Source: Rhopalosiphum padi (taxonomy: Eukaryota; Arthropoda; Insecta; Hemiptera; Aphididae). From it: 64,000 nt of DNA. The notes below the pieces were generated by a model that was not told the DNA's origin, searched no databases, and saw nothing but the letters and a program-made list of their open reading frames with translations. A program made the translations under genes and the position numbers. Below, in pieces: positions 1-13,100 of the stretch (position 1 is the stretch's first letter; the number at the start of each line of letters is the position of its first letter). The stretch spans positions 30,789,858-30,853,857 of the forward strand of contig NC_083598.1 of NCBI RefSeq assembly GCF_020882245.1. The letters are read 5' to 3'.

Positions 1-539
1 TTTAACATAAACATTTAAATAACTCAAAAACTACCAGTTTGAATTTTGAATCAAGTATATACATGTTACAGTAAAATAGAGGGGGGTTATCATTTTAAAA
101 ACAGAATATTATCAAGAAATCAAGAAATCTCTTAGTAAGTATAAACAATTTCAAGAATTTTAAAATATAGTTTTGAAGTATGTTAAAGATTTACATTGAG
201 AATTTGAATACATTTATTATTTAAGGAAAAATGAGGGTGAACGTAATTATTATTGACGAATCACTCTGTATAACATTACATTGTTCCAAAGAGCTTTGAC
301 TCCCTCCCATGCACGTTGACACACGAAAATTGCCCATATGGGTACCTGTCTACCACCATTATTATACTGACCCCGCTGTGCAATGGTTCGCACGCGTTGT
401 ATATGTTTCGCGTGCCAGTTATTGTTTGTACAGCGTGCTGCACCGGGTCGGCAGCGGGCTCGTGTGTGCGTAAAAATAAATTAATAACAACGAATATAAT
501 ATGATGATATGTAACAAAACCCATCTCCATCGGTGCATT

Positions 540-900
540 TGAACAAACATTACAGCGCGCTTGCGTATGCGCGCGCACTCACAGACGTCGAAGTCAACGC
601 GCGTTAAACACACAGTACTTATCGTAACGGTGGTTCGACGCGTACATCATATTAATATCATAATAGTATTATTAGTATTATCATCTTATTATTATAATAT
701 CATAAAACGGCCAAAACTGTTATTATATTAAAATAATTACCTCGCGCGATTGAATAATACCATGCTGGTACCCGGTGAATTTCCTACGTTTACCCGCGGG
801 TCACCGACTCCGTCACCGCCGCAGTCGTTCGAGCGATGACGACCCCGAACACCCATCACGTGACCCAGCCGTTAGCTGACATATCGGATTCGACGCGACG
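540..900 (+). promoter_or_regulatory. CpG-rich 5' flank and leader of the TBC1D30 gene
   Basis: The stretch around 550-605 is dense in CpG and GCGC in an otherwise very AT-rich region. It lies a few hundred bases before the start codon at 901, as expected for a TATA-less insect promoter. No clear TATA box or initiator fixes the transcription start. Positions 760-900 are GC-rich and probably transcribed leader. Confidence 0.45.
762..839 (+). CDS. Upstream ORF 1 of TBC1D30 (25 codons)
   Basis: An ATG at 762 opens a 25-codon frame, Pro/Ser-rich in its second half, closed by TGA at 837-839. That stop overlaps the ATG of the next upstream ORF (836-838) in an ATGA junction. It would be translated only if transcription starts upstream of 762, which is not proven. 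Its role would be to reduce or gate translation of the main protein. Confidence 0.35.
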   Translation: MLVPGEFPTFTRGSPTPSPPQSFER

Positions 901-904
901 ATGA
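836..904 (+). CDS. Upstream ORF 2 of TBC1D30 (22 codons)
   Basis: An ATG at 836 opens a 22-codon frame that ends at TGA 902-904, overlapping the main start codon (901-903) as ATGA. Coupling by termination and reinitiation would be possible. The frame differs from the main ORF, whose own frame has a stop at 877-879, so it cannot be an N-terminal extension. Confidence 0.4.
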   Translation: MTTPNTHHVTQPLADISDSTRR

Positions 905-1155
905 CCGCGACCAGATACTTTACGGTGGACTCGGTGGTCCAACAGGTACAGCCGGCAGCCTCCACCGCAACCACCGCAACCCCCACAACGACTGCAAACC
1001 CCAACACCGTGATTCCGAGCCTCGGACGCGATGGTATCGTGGAGGTCGTGGCTGGTTATAACCGCGATCGTAATCAAACCACCACTACAGCTGTGTCGTC
1101 ATCTCCGCTCCAGCCCACCGCAGACCTTCTACCGACGTCCGTTGCTCACCTACCT
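901..1155 (+). CDS. TBC1D30: TBC1D30 exon 1 (residues 1-85)
   Basis: The start is the first in-frame ATG after the stop at 877-879. It encodes a low-complexity Thr/Ala/Pro-rich N-terminus that I would not expect to be conserved. The exon ends at a consensus donor (CCT|gtaag) in phase 0. Being poorly conserved, this exon is the least certain part of the model, but the frame joins exon 2 without a shift. Confidence 0.75.
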
Positions 1156-4100
1156 GTAAGTAGATCCAAGTTGAATATTATATTATGTACCCTGTATGTT
1201 GGCCAGTCTAACCTTAAGTCGATAAAAAAAACGTGCCACACAACTTTACACATTAATCACTAAACCTGTGTTATCCGACATGTTAACCGAAAACACTATG
1301 TTACCTACACATTACTGTGTGATATGTTATCATTATTAAATACAAACGAAGGGACAACAGTGAAATTTATAGATTTCTCAATTTATTGATTTATAATGTA
1401 ATATTATGTACTTTATAATAATGTTTATAATAAAATGATGACACTTTTATTATACCTTTGGTGCGGTGTCCGAGCATATTTTTTACCATCTTTTAATCAC
1501 CGACTTACCACGCAAAAGGCACCAGCTGATTCAATAAATAAAATATTACTAAGCTAATAGCCAATAAGTATATCATAGTATATATTTTTTATATATTGTA
1601 TGATATTATAATTATGTCAAGCACGCCACTGGCAGTCGATGAATGTATTATAACAAAACGTGTGCCTCTTTTTACCATTTTTACCACGATAATTCTTAAT
1701 AAACGTAAGTATAACATATCGTGAATAATGACTCGATCAGTGCCAATGAAAATTAGAATAAAATTATATTTTCGAGTAACAGAAAAACTGAATATTACTA
1801 AAAATAATAAACATGTCAAATAAAATGTACAAATAAATAGGAGATGGACGAAATGATCTTGATTTATCATATATGATACAGCTTATAAGCAGTGCACGAT
1901 ATCAATACAAATAAATATCTTAACATTTTTAATTATTATACGAGTAGCATTAGGTACCGTTACTATAATAAATAGTTATAGAATCATAGTTACTATATTT
2001 AATATATAAATGTATAATATCGTTAATATTGTTGTTATCCGAAATCATAATACAAAAATAACCTTTGTTTTATGAATGTTTAAAGTTTGATCAATTTTAG
2101 GTTATAGGTTTACCAAATTAATGCGACCATATCGTATCTTTCAACAAAATTGTTGTTATTACTTTTTCAGTTTTACCGTTTCAATACAAGGTTTACTTAC
2201 TCGTATATAATATAATTATTATTTTATTATCGATCAATTTTTCATTACCCAAAAACCCGTAGGGCAACGCATATACCGAAATTTGTCTCAGGACGAGAAC
2301 ACGTGTTATTCGGATTGCCTGCTACTCGAATATAATATTATAGTTGTGCATATTTCTCTGTGTATCGTTATGAGAAAAACGTCAATAATAATAATACGTA
2401 CGGTACTATAATAACTATAAATTCCACAATATTGTGTCTGAGTATACATACAGTACGTAATATTATGTTTAGTTTTAGTACTTGAATATGGTGAAATGTG
2501 CAACAGCACAATGCAATGAAAGGGAAACGAGTTTTAGATTTTATTGTTCAATAATTTTTTTTAAATATAAATTTTCCACGAAATGTATTATTCATTCGTC
2601 ATTTATTTAATATTAAATATTATTTGTCGAATATTTAAATAATATAACCAGAGAAACTATATTCGCTCAACTTTTCTAAAATACGCCACGCTCCAACCTC
2701 CTCAAAGGATAGATCGCAAACTTCTCAAATCTAATAACATGTAAACTTATATTTGCATTTTTTCTGTTTCTCCTATCTACCCTCGATACTGTTTAATTAT
2801 TTAAGTGCAGCCATTCCCACTGACAAAATTAATTTACTCGACCATTTCTCGTTGATTTATTATTTTTTTTTAATGACATTTTCTAAGTGTAATAACAGTA
2901 TATGCAAGATATCAAATAAAAGTTGTTACAATGTTATCATTTTACTTTATGCAAATTTTTATAACATATATTATATCAAAACTACGACCCAAATACGTTT
3001 TATTCGATAGCACATGCAAAACATATAATTGTGAACATTAAAATATGATATGCCTTACAAACGGCCATATTATAAAAAAATAATCATAGTTTACGATCCA
3101 AACATGTTTACAAATTATTATTCTTCGGCGGACGCTTGCTACTTAATCATTTATAGACGCTAATAGAATGTTTTGGTAAAATAAATAAATTAAGTATCTA
3201 CGGTGAATATTAAAAATTAAAAAAAAAACCGTTATCCGTAAGCAACCAATAAATATTTAATTATTTAGTTTTTTTAAATATTATGTATTTACATGAGCTA
3301 TCTAAAATCATAATAATGTTACAGAGACTAAATAAAATATAATGGTGTAATAACTAATAAAAGAGTAATAAATTCCATAGGTGCAAGCCATATGTTGTGT
3401 ACCTAATCTTCTTCGTATGTATTTTAGTAATTTTAGTGTTTATAAATACTTGAACTTTTAAAATAATTGTATATACTTACATGCTCCCATACCTGTTAAA
3501 AAAAATGTGACTGTTGACTGGAATGTATGTAATTTTTACATCATAAAAACAATGATTTTACATGATATAAAATATGTTTTATATTATGTATAATGTAAAT
3601 TATTATACATTTTTTTTTGTGGTTTAATAATTTATACAAGTGTACCCCGTGTGAATGGTTAAAGGTTCTTGTTTACGACTTTCTGTAGCAATAAAACTAA
3701 AAATGAAGTAAAATACTAAAATTGTCATTATAATTATATTATCAACAATTGTAAATCTTCTATAAATTTAAACAACTGTACAAACAATGTAGGTAATTAG
3801 TTTTAAGTAAAACAACTAAAATTAAAAATAAAACACGACGTAAGATTATAATATTATAACTTCTGCGACTGACGTATAAACTGACATTTTTATGTTCGTC
3901 CCAAAAATAATGAAATAAAACAGTTATTATAGTAAATACGTGTGATAAAAATGATCAGATTGTTTTAATAACAATATTGTTAAATTTATAAAATTCCCAA
4001 TGCAATGTTTATAATAAATAATAATATAAATTATATATTTTATTAATTATACAGTGAATCCATATTCCATAACAAATAACAATAATTGTAACCGGAAAAA

Positions 4101-7100
4101 AATAATAAGCGTTTAACAGGTAAGTAAATAACCCTAAAAGCAACAACATTTTTCTTTTGATAAACAAAGTCGAAAATATTTTCTCTTTATATTATATTCA
4201 TTATTCATAATTGAAATGAAAAACTTTTATTTCAAACAGTATTATTATTTCACTTCTAGCGCTTTTTTCTCCTTCCATCAATGTATACATTATATTTTTA
4301 CGATGTCAAAGAGAAGAGTTTTCATCTCACAAACTGTATTTTCTTATTTTGATGTTTCAAATAATTGTTGACGAAATATGAACCAAGACCAGCCGTCTTA
4401 GTGTCCCGACGTGACATTAATCAATTTCGACTATTAAGCTGTAAGTTCAGCGCTATTTTAGTCTCTGGCCGAGTTTCTCAGCTACCACAGTGTTCATAGA
4501 TAATATATAAATATATTTTGCGATTTTGCAATCAATTTAATTTTTGCTTCATAACTTTAAATAAATGAAAAGGTATACTATACAAATAATATGGAATATT
4601 ATTATGTTAAAATAATTATATATAATGTATCTTTCAATTAATATTATGAAAATCGTACTTACCTATGAATTTTGTTTCGATATTAACAAAACATAATATT
4701 ACGGACCAAAAACTCGATGACATTACGAATTGATATTGTGTTTTGTAATTGTAAACAATATCTAATGTCCATGCACGAGGGCTGCAATAGTATGACTGAC
4801 TTTGAGTCATGACAATATAATAATTTAATAAACTATAAACCGGACACTTAATGTAATGACCATAACAGTAATTTATTTTTATTTCATAATGTCGACAGTC
4901 ATGTTATTGCCTATAAATCCACCAGTTTTCTGACCGTTTATCGTATTATAAAATACAGAAAGCACGGTCGAAGTCGGTGATAACTGATAATAATGTCTGA
5001 TAATAATATTAATATATATATATTAATATAATGCCTTAACTGTCCCGGGGATCATGTAAATTTCAGTCCACGTTTTATTACTTGGTAAAAATTAGTAACA
5101 ATCATAAAAAAACAAGGGATAAAATGTCCTTAATAAAACATACCTTGAAAACAATTGAATATATTTATGATATTATTGTAATATTTTATATTTCTACAAT
5201 CCTCCATACAAAAGGTTCACAAAATATCTTCTTCTGACATTATAATAACACGGCTAAACAGGTATTGTTTTTGTTTATCAAAATATTTGAACCTTTATAA
5301 ACCTTACTCGTTCACAGTAAACACGTCAATTTCAAATAATAGTAAGTAGCCCATATATCATGTTTAATGCCATACATGACTATCTACTATTCAGGCTTAC
5401 CTACCTTTTGTTTTTATGTATACAAATCTGAAGGGTCGTACATCATTTCCAAACGAACTATTATTATAGGTACGAGTTTTCAGTACTTAAAACGTTAAAA
5501 TAAATATCAATTTAATTGTGTTTTAAACGTTTGACTCTCTGTACCCATTCATATGCATTGATAACTTCAATCCAAAAATAGATTTGTATTATTATTATAA
5601 ATTCCAACATTAAAAGAAATAATGATTCATATAACATTACAAGTTAGTAGTTACAACTAAGAATCAAAGGGAAATAGAATCAGGAAATATCAATTAAAAC
5701 CATAATTAATAAGATTTTTCTACAAATTTCATATAATAGCTTCTTTGGAGTACCAATTTGGTCGAACAAAAAATAATTACTTCTGTATATTATTATATTG
5801 GAGATTATTGAAGATTGACTCGAGTCGACTAGCAATAGAAATAATATCAAATCATTTCTACCTTCAATCGCTATCTATAATCTATATATTACGACTTAAA
5901 TACAGAAAATTATAAATCAATATATTTTATGTTTATAATATAGTTTAATGTATATAAAATATATATGTTTATCTGTAATTGTTGTCAAAGAAGAAATTTC
6001 AAACGAAAAATGTTTAAAAAAAATTACAACAGTTTTATAGTAACTCAATTACTGTTTTATCCTACATTTTAAATTACCTTTGGTTAAATTTTACTAATAA
6101 TTTATTTAAACAAGTACTACAATTATTGTTAAACGATGATAATGAATTAAGGATAGTTGATTATTTATAAATAAGCATTTTGATTTTTGTTAAGTATTTC
6201 AAATAGTAGTTATAACGAAATAAAACTAAGAAAAATCTACAATTTATTATAAGCATTATAATTAATGTTCATATTCTTTTCTTTGTACAAAGAGAAGAAC
6301 ATATCTTACAGAATATAATAGATATTAATGAATAAAAAATACAAAAGATATATAATAATATGAGTTGGTAAATAATTGTAACCTTCCGATAAGCTAAAAG
6401 CTTGTGCTGAAGGGTATTTTTTAAAGTATTCACAAAAACACTAAGTATACAAAAAAATAATAATGAATAGTCATCAAGTTTATACAATCTCAATTTCATT
6501 TAAATTTACTAGTTTTAAATACAGCTTAAAATGTCTTAAATTTTGAAAGCTAAATATATTCATTTTATGAATCCTACACCCACGTGTATTGCCACAGAAG
6601 TATAATTTTTTGAATCAAAATTTTTAAAAAATGCAGGAATTTTTATGTTAATAACTTGTTTGTATCTAGTACACTATTCATTGTTGACTGTAATATATAG
6701 TCATGTCTGTATTTATAAAAATAAATTATGACATTTTTAAAATATAAAGCTTTGATATATACACGTATTTAATTCGCGGTATACATATTATTCATTATTG
6801 ATATATTTTGGTTTATTTAACAAGAATTTAATTAGGCTATTTACAGTAAATTTAAAAAAAACTGTATGTGAGTCATAGTCTGACCCTATACAATTATTCC
6901 TTAATTTAATATTATTGATTGAACAAGCAATATGTAAATTAGTCTTTTTATTTGTATATTCAACATATTTTTAACATCATTAAAGATATAAAGGAATATT
7001 ATGTATTGTATTGGTTAAAGAATTTATATAATGATCTCATTTATGTTTATTATCTAGTGTTATACCAAGATATTTAATTTTATTTACAGAAAGCATAGTA

Positions 7101-10100
7101 GTATAAATAGTATAATATTATTATTGGCTAAATTAGATATAATAATATGATTGCTTGATGAACTAACGAGTATTATTTATTTTGGATTAATATTTGCAAG
7201 ATTTATCTTAAAATAAATACATTTTGATTTATCTAGATTCTAGAATATATTTATAAACAAGCCTTAATTTTATTTTTAATTATATTTGAGTTCAAAAATG
7301 GTAAATCAACTTATTCGTCTCAAATCAAAATAGAAGTAGGTATCATAAGTATTATAGCAAATAGTATTTGCATTTATGTTTAGATTCACCAAACCATTTA
7401 TATTTATATACTCTTATAATACAAATAATAGATCTCAAACCATACCTTGAGGTACATTTAATTGTACCTTTAATGGTGTACTTAAAAAATTATTAACCCT
7501 AACTACTTGTATTATATTTGTTGGATATAAATTTAATAATTTATGTATTTTTCCTTTCAAACCGCAATAATTTAATTTTTTAGAAGTATTCCATGATTTA
7601 TATAATCAAAGGCTTTTTTTACATCTAAGAATATACTTAGAACTTTATTACTGCTATCTAGGTTCGTATAAATACATTTATTAATAGAAAATAAAGTATC
7701 ATCAATATATCTGTCTGTTATAAAGTCAAATTGGTTGGTTTTTAGAAAAAAAATGAATACCATTTAAAAACTGCATTATTCTATATACAAGGCATTTTAC
7801 GAATATTTTAGATAGCGATAAGTATAAGGCTATTGGTTGATATTTACTACAATTTTTGGAGTCGTTCGTATCTTTTAAAGCAACGATTTTTCAACCACGG
7901 AGTTTTTTTTTTAAGCAGTATTTTCTCGCGGCGTCACAAGAAATATTTAATATTAAGTTTTATTTACCTCTGTTCTGTGGAGTATATTACACATGATATG
8001 TATGTAGGAGTAAGAATAATAAAATATTTATTAATAAAAAAAAACAATAGTATAAAAAGAACTGGATAAAAATATATTATTTATCATTTATTACCTGTAA
8101 CGGGAATGCGCATTATCTAAAATTCGACTGTTATATTTTGTTATCCAGATTTTGATATTGCAGAAGTACGAATATTCGAGTTGACGGAGTCTAGTTGAAA
8201 TATATTATATACTCGTTGTTTTAAATAAAGATCAATAATTTTTTTTTATTAATTTTTTATGGTAAAACGAACAAAGCCGTTGAGAAATAATTGCGGAGCC
8301 ATAAAGGCTTCGCCGAGCACAGTTTGGAAATCGCTATTTTAAAGCATGACGGGTAAGTACCCAAGGAGATTAAGAGATTAAATAATTTTGTCAATAGATA
8401 CGATATAGTACTTGCTGTTTATATTTTAAATTATTTTTAAGAAATAAAAAAAAAAATTAATTAAATTAAAATCAATATGGTTCAAATCGTTCCTTTAGCT
8501 AAATAGTAAATTAAATACAAACTTTCCTCCTTATACTTTTGACTTTTAAATAAATTAAGGATAACTACATCTCACAGCTGCTTCATCCAAAAACCAAGCA
8601 TTTTTTGAAAAAATGATATTTATAGTCACTAGTTTAATTACAATACTACTAAGAAGGATAGTTTAGTTAAGTACCTACGTCTTTTCTTTGATGAAACCCT
8701 TACCTAGAAAATGCATATGAATAAAACTCATACAAAGCTTTATAAATATGAGAATTTTTTATTCCTTAGTAAACTTTGAATTATCAATTACTATTCAATA
8801 TATGCATATCGAATAATTCTAACGTTAATTACTACGCATGTATAGTATAATTATAGGCACCAGTCTTATCTAAAAATCAAAATTAATCTAAAGTTAAAAA
8901 ATTACGTTTCAAAAATTCATTGTTACAAGTGTCTTATAATAAATTATAGCATTTAATAAATAGTTTATTAAAAAAAAAAAAATCTAATAACTGTAATTGA
9001 AATTATTTTTGTTTAGTTATTTTTATTTTAAATTAAATTTCCAGTAATGTAATAAAACATTTGCAAAGCTTTTGACTGAAATGTATAATACAGTAACTAC
9101 ACGCCTATATTATATTATAGTTACTGTACAAGGACGGATTGTTTTTTATTTACAAAAAAAACACGGTTGGTGAAATATGACTCATATTAATAAATATTTG
9201 ATAATATATATTGAATAGTTTTGTACGTACTATTAAACCAATATAAGTAATAACAATAATAATAATAAAACTATTTATAGTAAATTAATTATTATGTAAA
9301 GCCATAAAGGTATATGATAAATTAATAATTTTAAAAAGATCATTACATTTTCAATATGAAATTAAACAGCATATTAATGCGGATTTCGTTGAATACGTGC
9401 CATTTTATTTAGTTATTGTTAATTTTGTTATCAGTGATATTTGTTCATAGTTTGTTTAAAAATTAACATAACACGTTCAGACATAATATGTTTTATAATT
9501 AAAATATTATTATCATATAAGTATATCTATATTCTTTACCATAAACAATTTATTTTAATATTTTCAATTTAGAAAATTTAACTTATCAAGAACCATAACC
9601 ATTTAAACTTGATAACAACAATTTGTCGTTAACTGTTATGAAATCATAACGTTGAAAAGTGTGAAACAAATACTCAAGTAAAGCTGCTTTAATATTAGGT
9701 AACAATACTAAAAATCTTTTATACCATATTACTTATAGTCGACGTTTCAAAGCTTTCATATTTTTTTAAGAACACGTTGATTATTATGTTAATAAGAAAT
9801 CAATTTTGTATTAAATATATTTTTTCAATAATAATATTATACTACTAAATATTAAATTCAGTTATTTTCGGTTATTTAATTTAAAATTTTATAATATAAC
9901 AGTCAACAATAATATTGTTTACGGGCCACAACGCTCACAACGTGCGAGAAAATGAAGAAAGTATGTTATGTTAATACTATCGTTAAGATATTCAACGACT
10001 AACGTTATAGGTAATAATATAAAAAAAGCTCCTAAAAAATAAAAATTTGAATAATACAATTTGTGAAGAACCGAAAACGATAATATTATTATTTATGTAT

Positions 10101-13100
10101 AATGTTAATATTTCATCAAGTTTCGAATGCCATTAGTAACAATTTTAATATAATAATATTAAATACATTAAAGAAAAAGTAGTAGGTACACTCAAACAAA
10201 ATATATTAACTTAACGTAGTTGATTGATATTATATATTTAAACTCGACGATCCTTTTTTAAAAATGTGTTAACGTAATATCCAACGTTATAATAACGTCG
10301 ATAAAAATATAAATACTTTAATAATGTGCTATAGTAGCTACCTATGAACGAAACTAGTTTCATTTTAGAATTTACTACCAAATATTCGGTTACGTTTCCA
10401 TTTTTTTTAAAAGGTCGATGTTTTCCTAACTAACGACATTTCACAATATTATAATTTTTTGTAGTATTTTTTATGAATACGACCTATTTAAAAGTGTTCA
10501 CATAGAATCTGATTTAAATAAAAATAAAACACCACTTACACGATTGGTTTTCCGCAGTTATCTAATCTAATTTATTGAAACATAATTTTTTCAGTTCCTC
10601 GAGTCTTTTTTTTAAATTTGTTGTAAAGCATTTTGAATTTCTTCTCCTCGTCTGATGTTATTTTCACCATATTCGATTATCGACTTTACTATTATAAACT
10701 GAAAGATTATATTATAAAATTGGGTAGACTTTAATGTCATAACAATAATTTCCTATCATAATATTTTTTCTAATTTGTATAATTCACAAACTAAAAACTT
10801 TGACATAAGTCGTTTATCTCGTTGAGTTTGTAACCTCTTCGTTTTACTCACTCGAGTCTTAACTCATGAAATTTGAAATATCTTACGGTTACGGTAGTAC
10901 CATGTTTGAAAGTTGTACAACTTCATCATTAGTCCTTTCTACTTTACTCGACGTTCTAGTTTCCAAATCATATTATACAATACCAAGCTCCACATAACCC
11001 AGTAAATAATTAGACGTTGAATGAATGTATAATATACGCAAATTAATACACTGATAAATGTTTAATATTCATAGACTTTTAGTTGAAAAATAGACTATTT
11101 TAAGAATATAATTTGATCAAAAGAAACCTTTTCACGAATATCCTTTATGTTTTAAACACAATACACTACGTTTATTTAACTTTGTTTTAGTGTAAATATG
11201 TTATATAAGTATTTTTTGTTTAAATCCTTTGTAATATAACTATACGTTTTCAATTTTTTGTATAACTATTATGGTGCCTGAAATATTTCAGTATTTTAAT
11301 AAAATATGTTTTTCTTTTTTAAATAAGTTTTGTTTTTACGAACATTTGTCATTCTATTTATAAATGTATAATTTACCAAAAGCCTTTAAGGAATTAATTA
11401 GATTATTAATTATATATTTTAATATTTATATAGCAAGAATGATTTATAAATCAATATATAAATAATATTATACATCAATTATAATATAATATTATTTTAT
11501 GAATTTATCAAAGTCATAAGTTCATCTATTTCGGTACTATCTATTTATTTCAATGTTTGAACTCTGCTATTTTTCGTTTTCCAAGTTAACACTACAGTCA
11601 TTCGCATGAGCATTGACTTTATATTCAATTTCTGGTAAAAGTTGTAGCTTATTATCACTTTCTTCGACAAATTCTTTTATACGTTTTTAAAAATAATCTT
11701 ACTGGGCAAGAAAAATATTTACACAGTTATTAAATAGTAGTATCAGTGATTAAAGTTACAACGTGTGAACTATTCTTTATTAGTCAATTAATAAATAATT
11801 ATCATCAATATTTGTCTTAAAAAAATTCGATGTTTTGCGTTTTTGTGAAATATTTTAAACTTCAAACACTATGTATAACTAGTGTAGGTTACGAATATAT
11901 TCCGTGCATAATTAGTGTAGGATACGACTATGTATCGTATAAAGCTAGTACACGTTTAAATTGTATGTATAACTATTAACTATTAATTATTATTGTAGAA
12001 CATGATTATTTGACGTGTGCAATGGCATAAGTAATTACGTATCTTCCAAATGTTCAATTTTAATGCACTAGTTTACGTTAAAATCATCCCTCCACTATTG
12101 AAATATTATTTAAGATTTCATTTTTTTTTAACTAAAAAATCTGGTTTAAAGCTTTAAAATTGGTGACTATTTTTATATTATTATATTTAATTTATTTCTT
12201 TCTGTAAGATTTAGGTAGTAAAAAAATATTACAAATATTAATGTATTATAATATCTATATTTAAAATTATAGGATCATCGATTAATAATAAAAGTCTTGA
12301 AGATATTTTAATTAATATGTACTTATATTAAATACAATATAGTTAATTATTTATGAAGATAAATAATTATACAGTCCCTTCTTATGACTTGACAGATAAT
12401 TTAAATATATTTCCTTATATACATCTACCTTAACCAGTCACGTCATATGTGGTTTTTAATTGAAACTATTGACTAAATAATACAAAAATAATGATTTATA
12501 AAAATAAGTCTTTATCATATAACCTGTAAATTAGGTGATTCATTTATCGTATATTATCGTATAACACTCCTCACATTTTAAATCTATTAACGATTTTTGA
12601 AAATATTTTTTTTTATATAATTATTTTAGAAATCTTAAAAACTTAGCTTGAAATACAATTTCAATTCCAAAAACATTTTGTATCACAAAAGTATTAGCAC
12701 AATTTAGCAAAACTAGAACATTACTTTTACTTTGTTTTTCTAGCCACTTTTTAGAAACCTTATTCAAATTACTACTTGATTTATACACATGTTTTGGCAT
12801 TTTTTTTTTATCATTTACCCTGGTTAAGTCTAGAATTCACCAACAATTTAAATCAATATTTTTGGCTGATGAGATAATGTTATTTTTTTATTTTTAGCAC
12901 TATATTTTAAAATGTACTTGATCAATAAAATAATAAAAAATAATAAACTAAGTTAATTAAGTTAAAAAACAAACAACTAATTACTATATGACTTAATACT
13001 TATTGTCAGAGAACATATTCAATTCTTAAAATACCTAGTGCCTAGTGGTATAATACATGTTTGTGTCTGATATTAGTTTGTTTTTATTTAAAATCGAACT

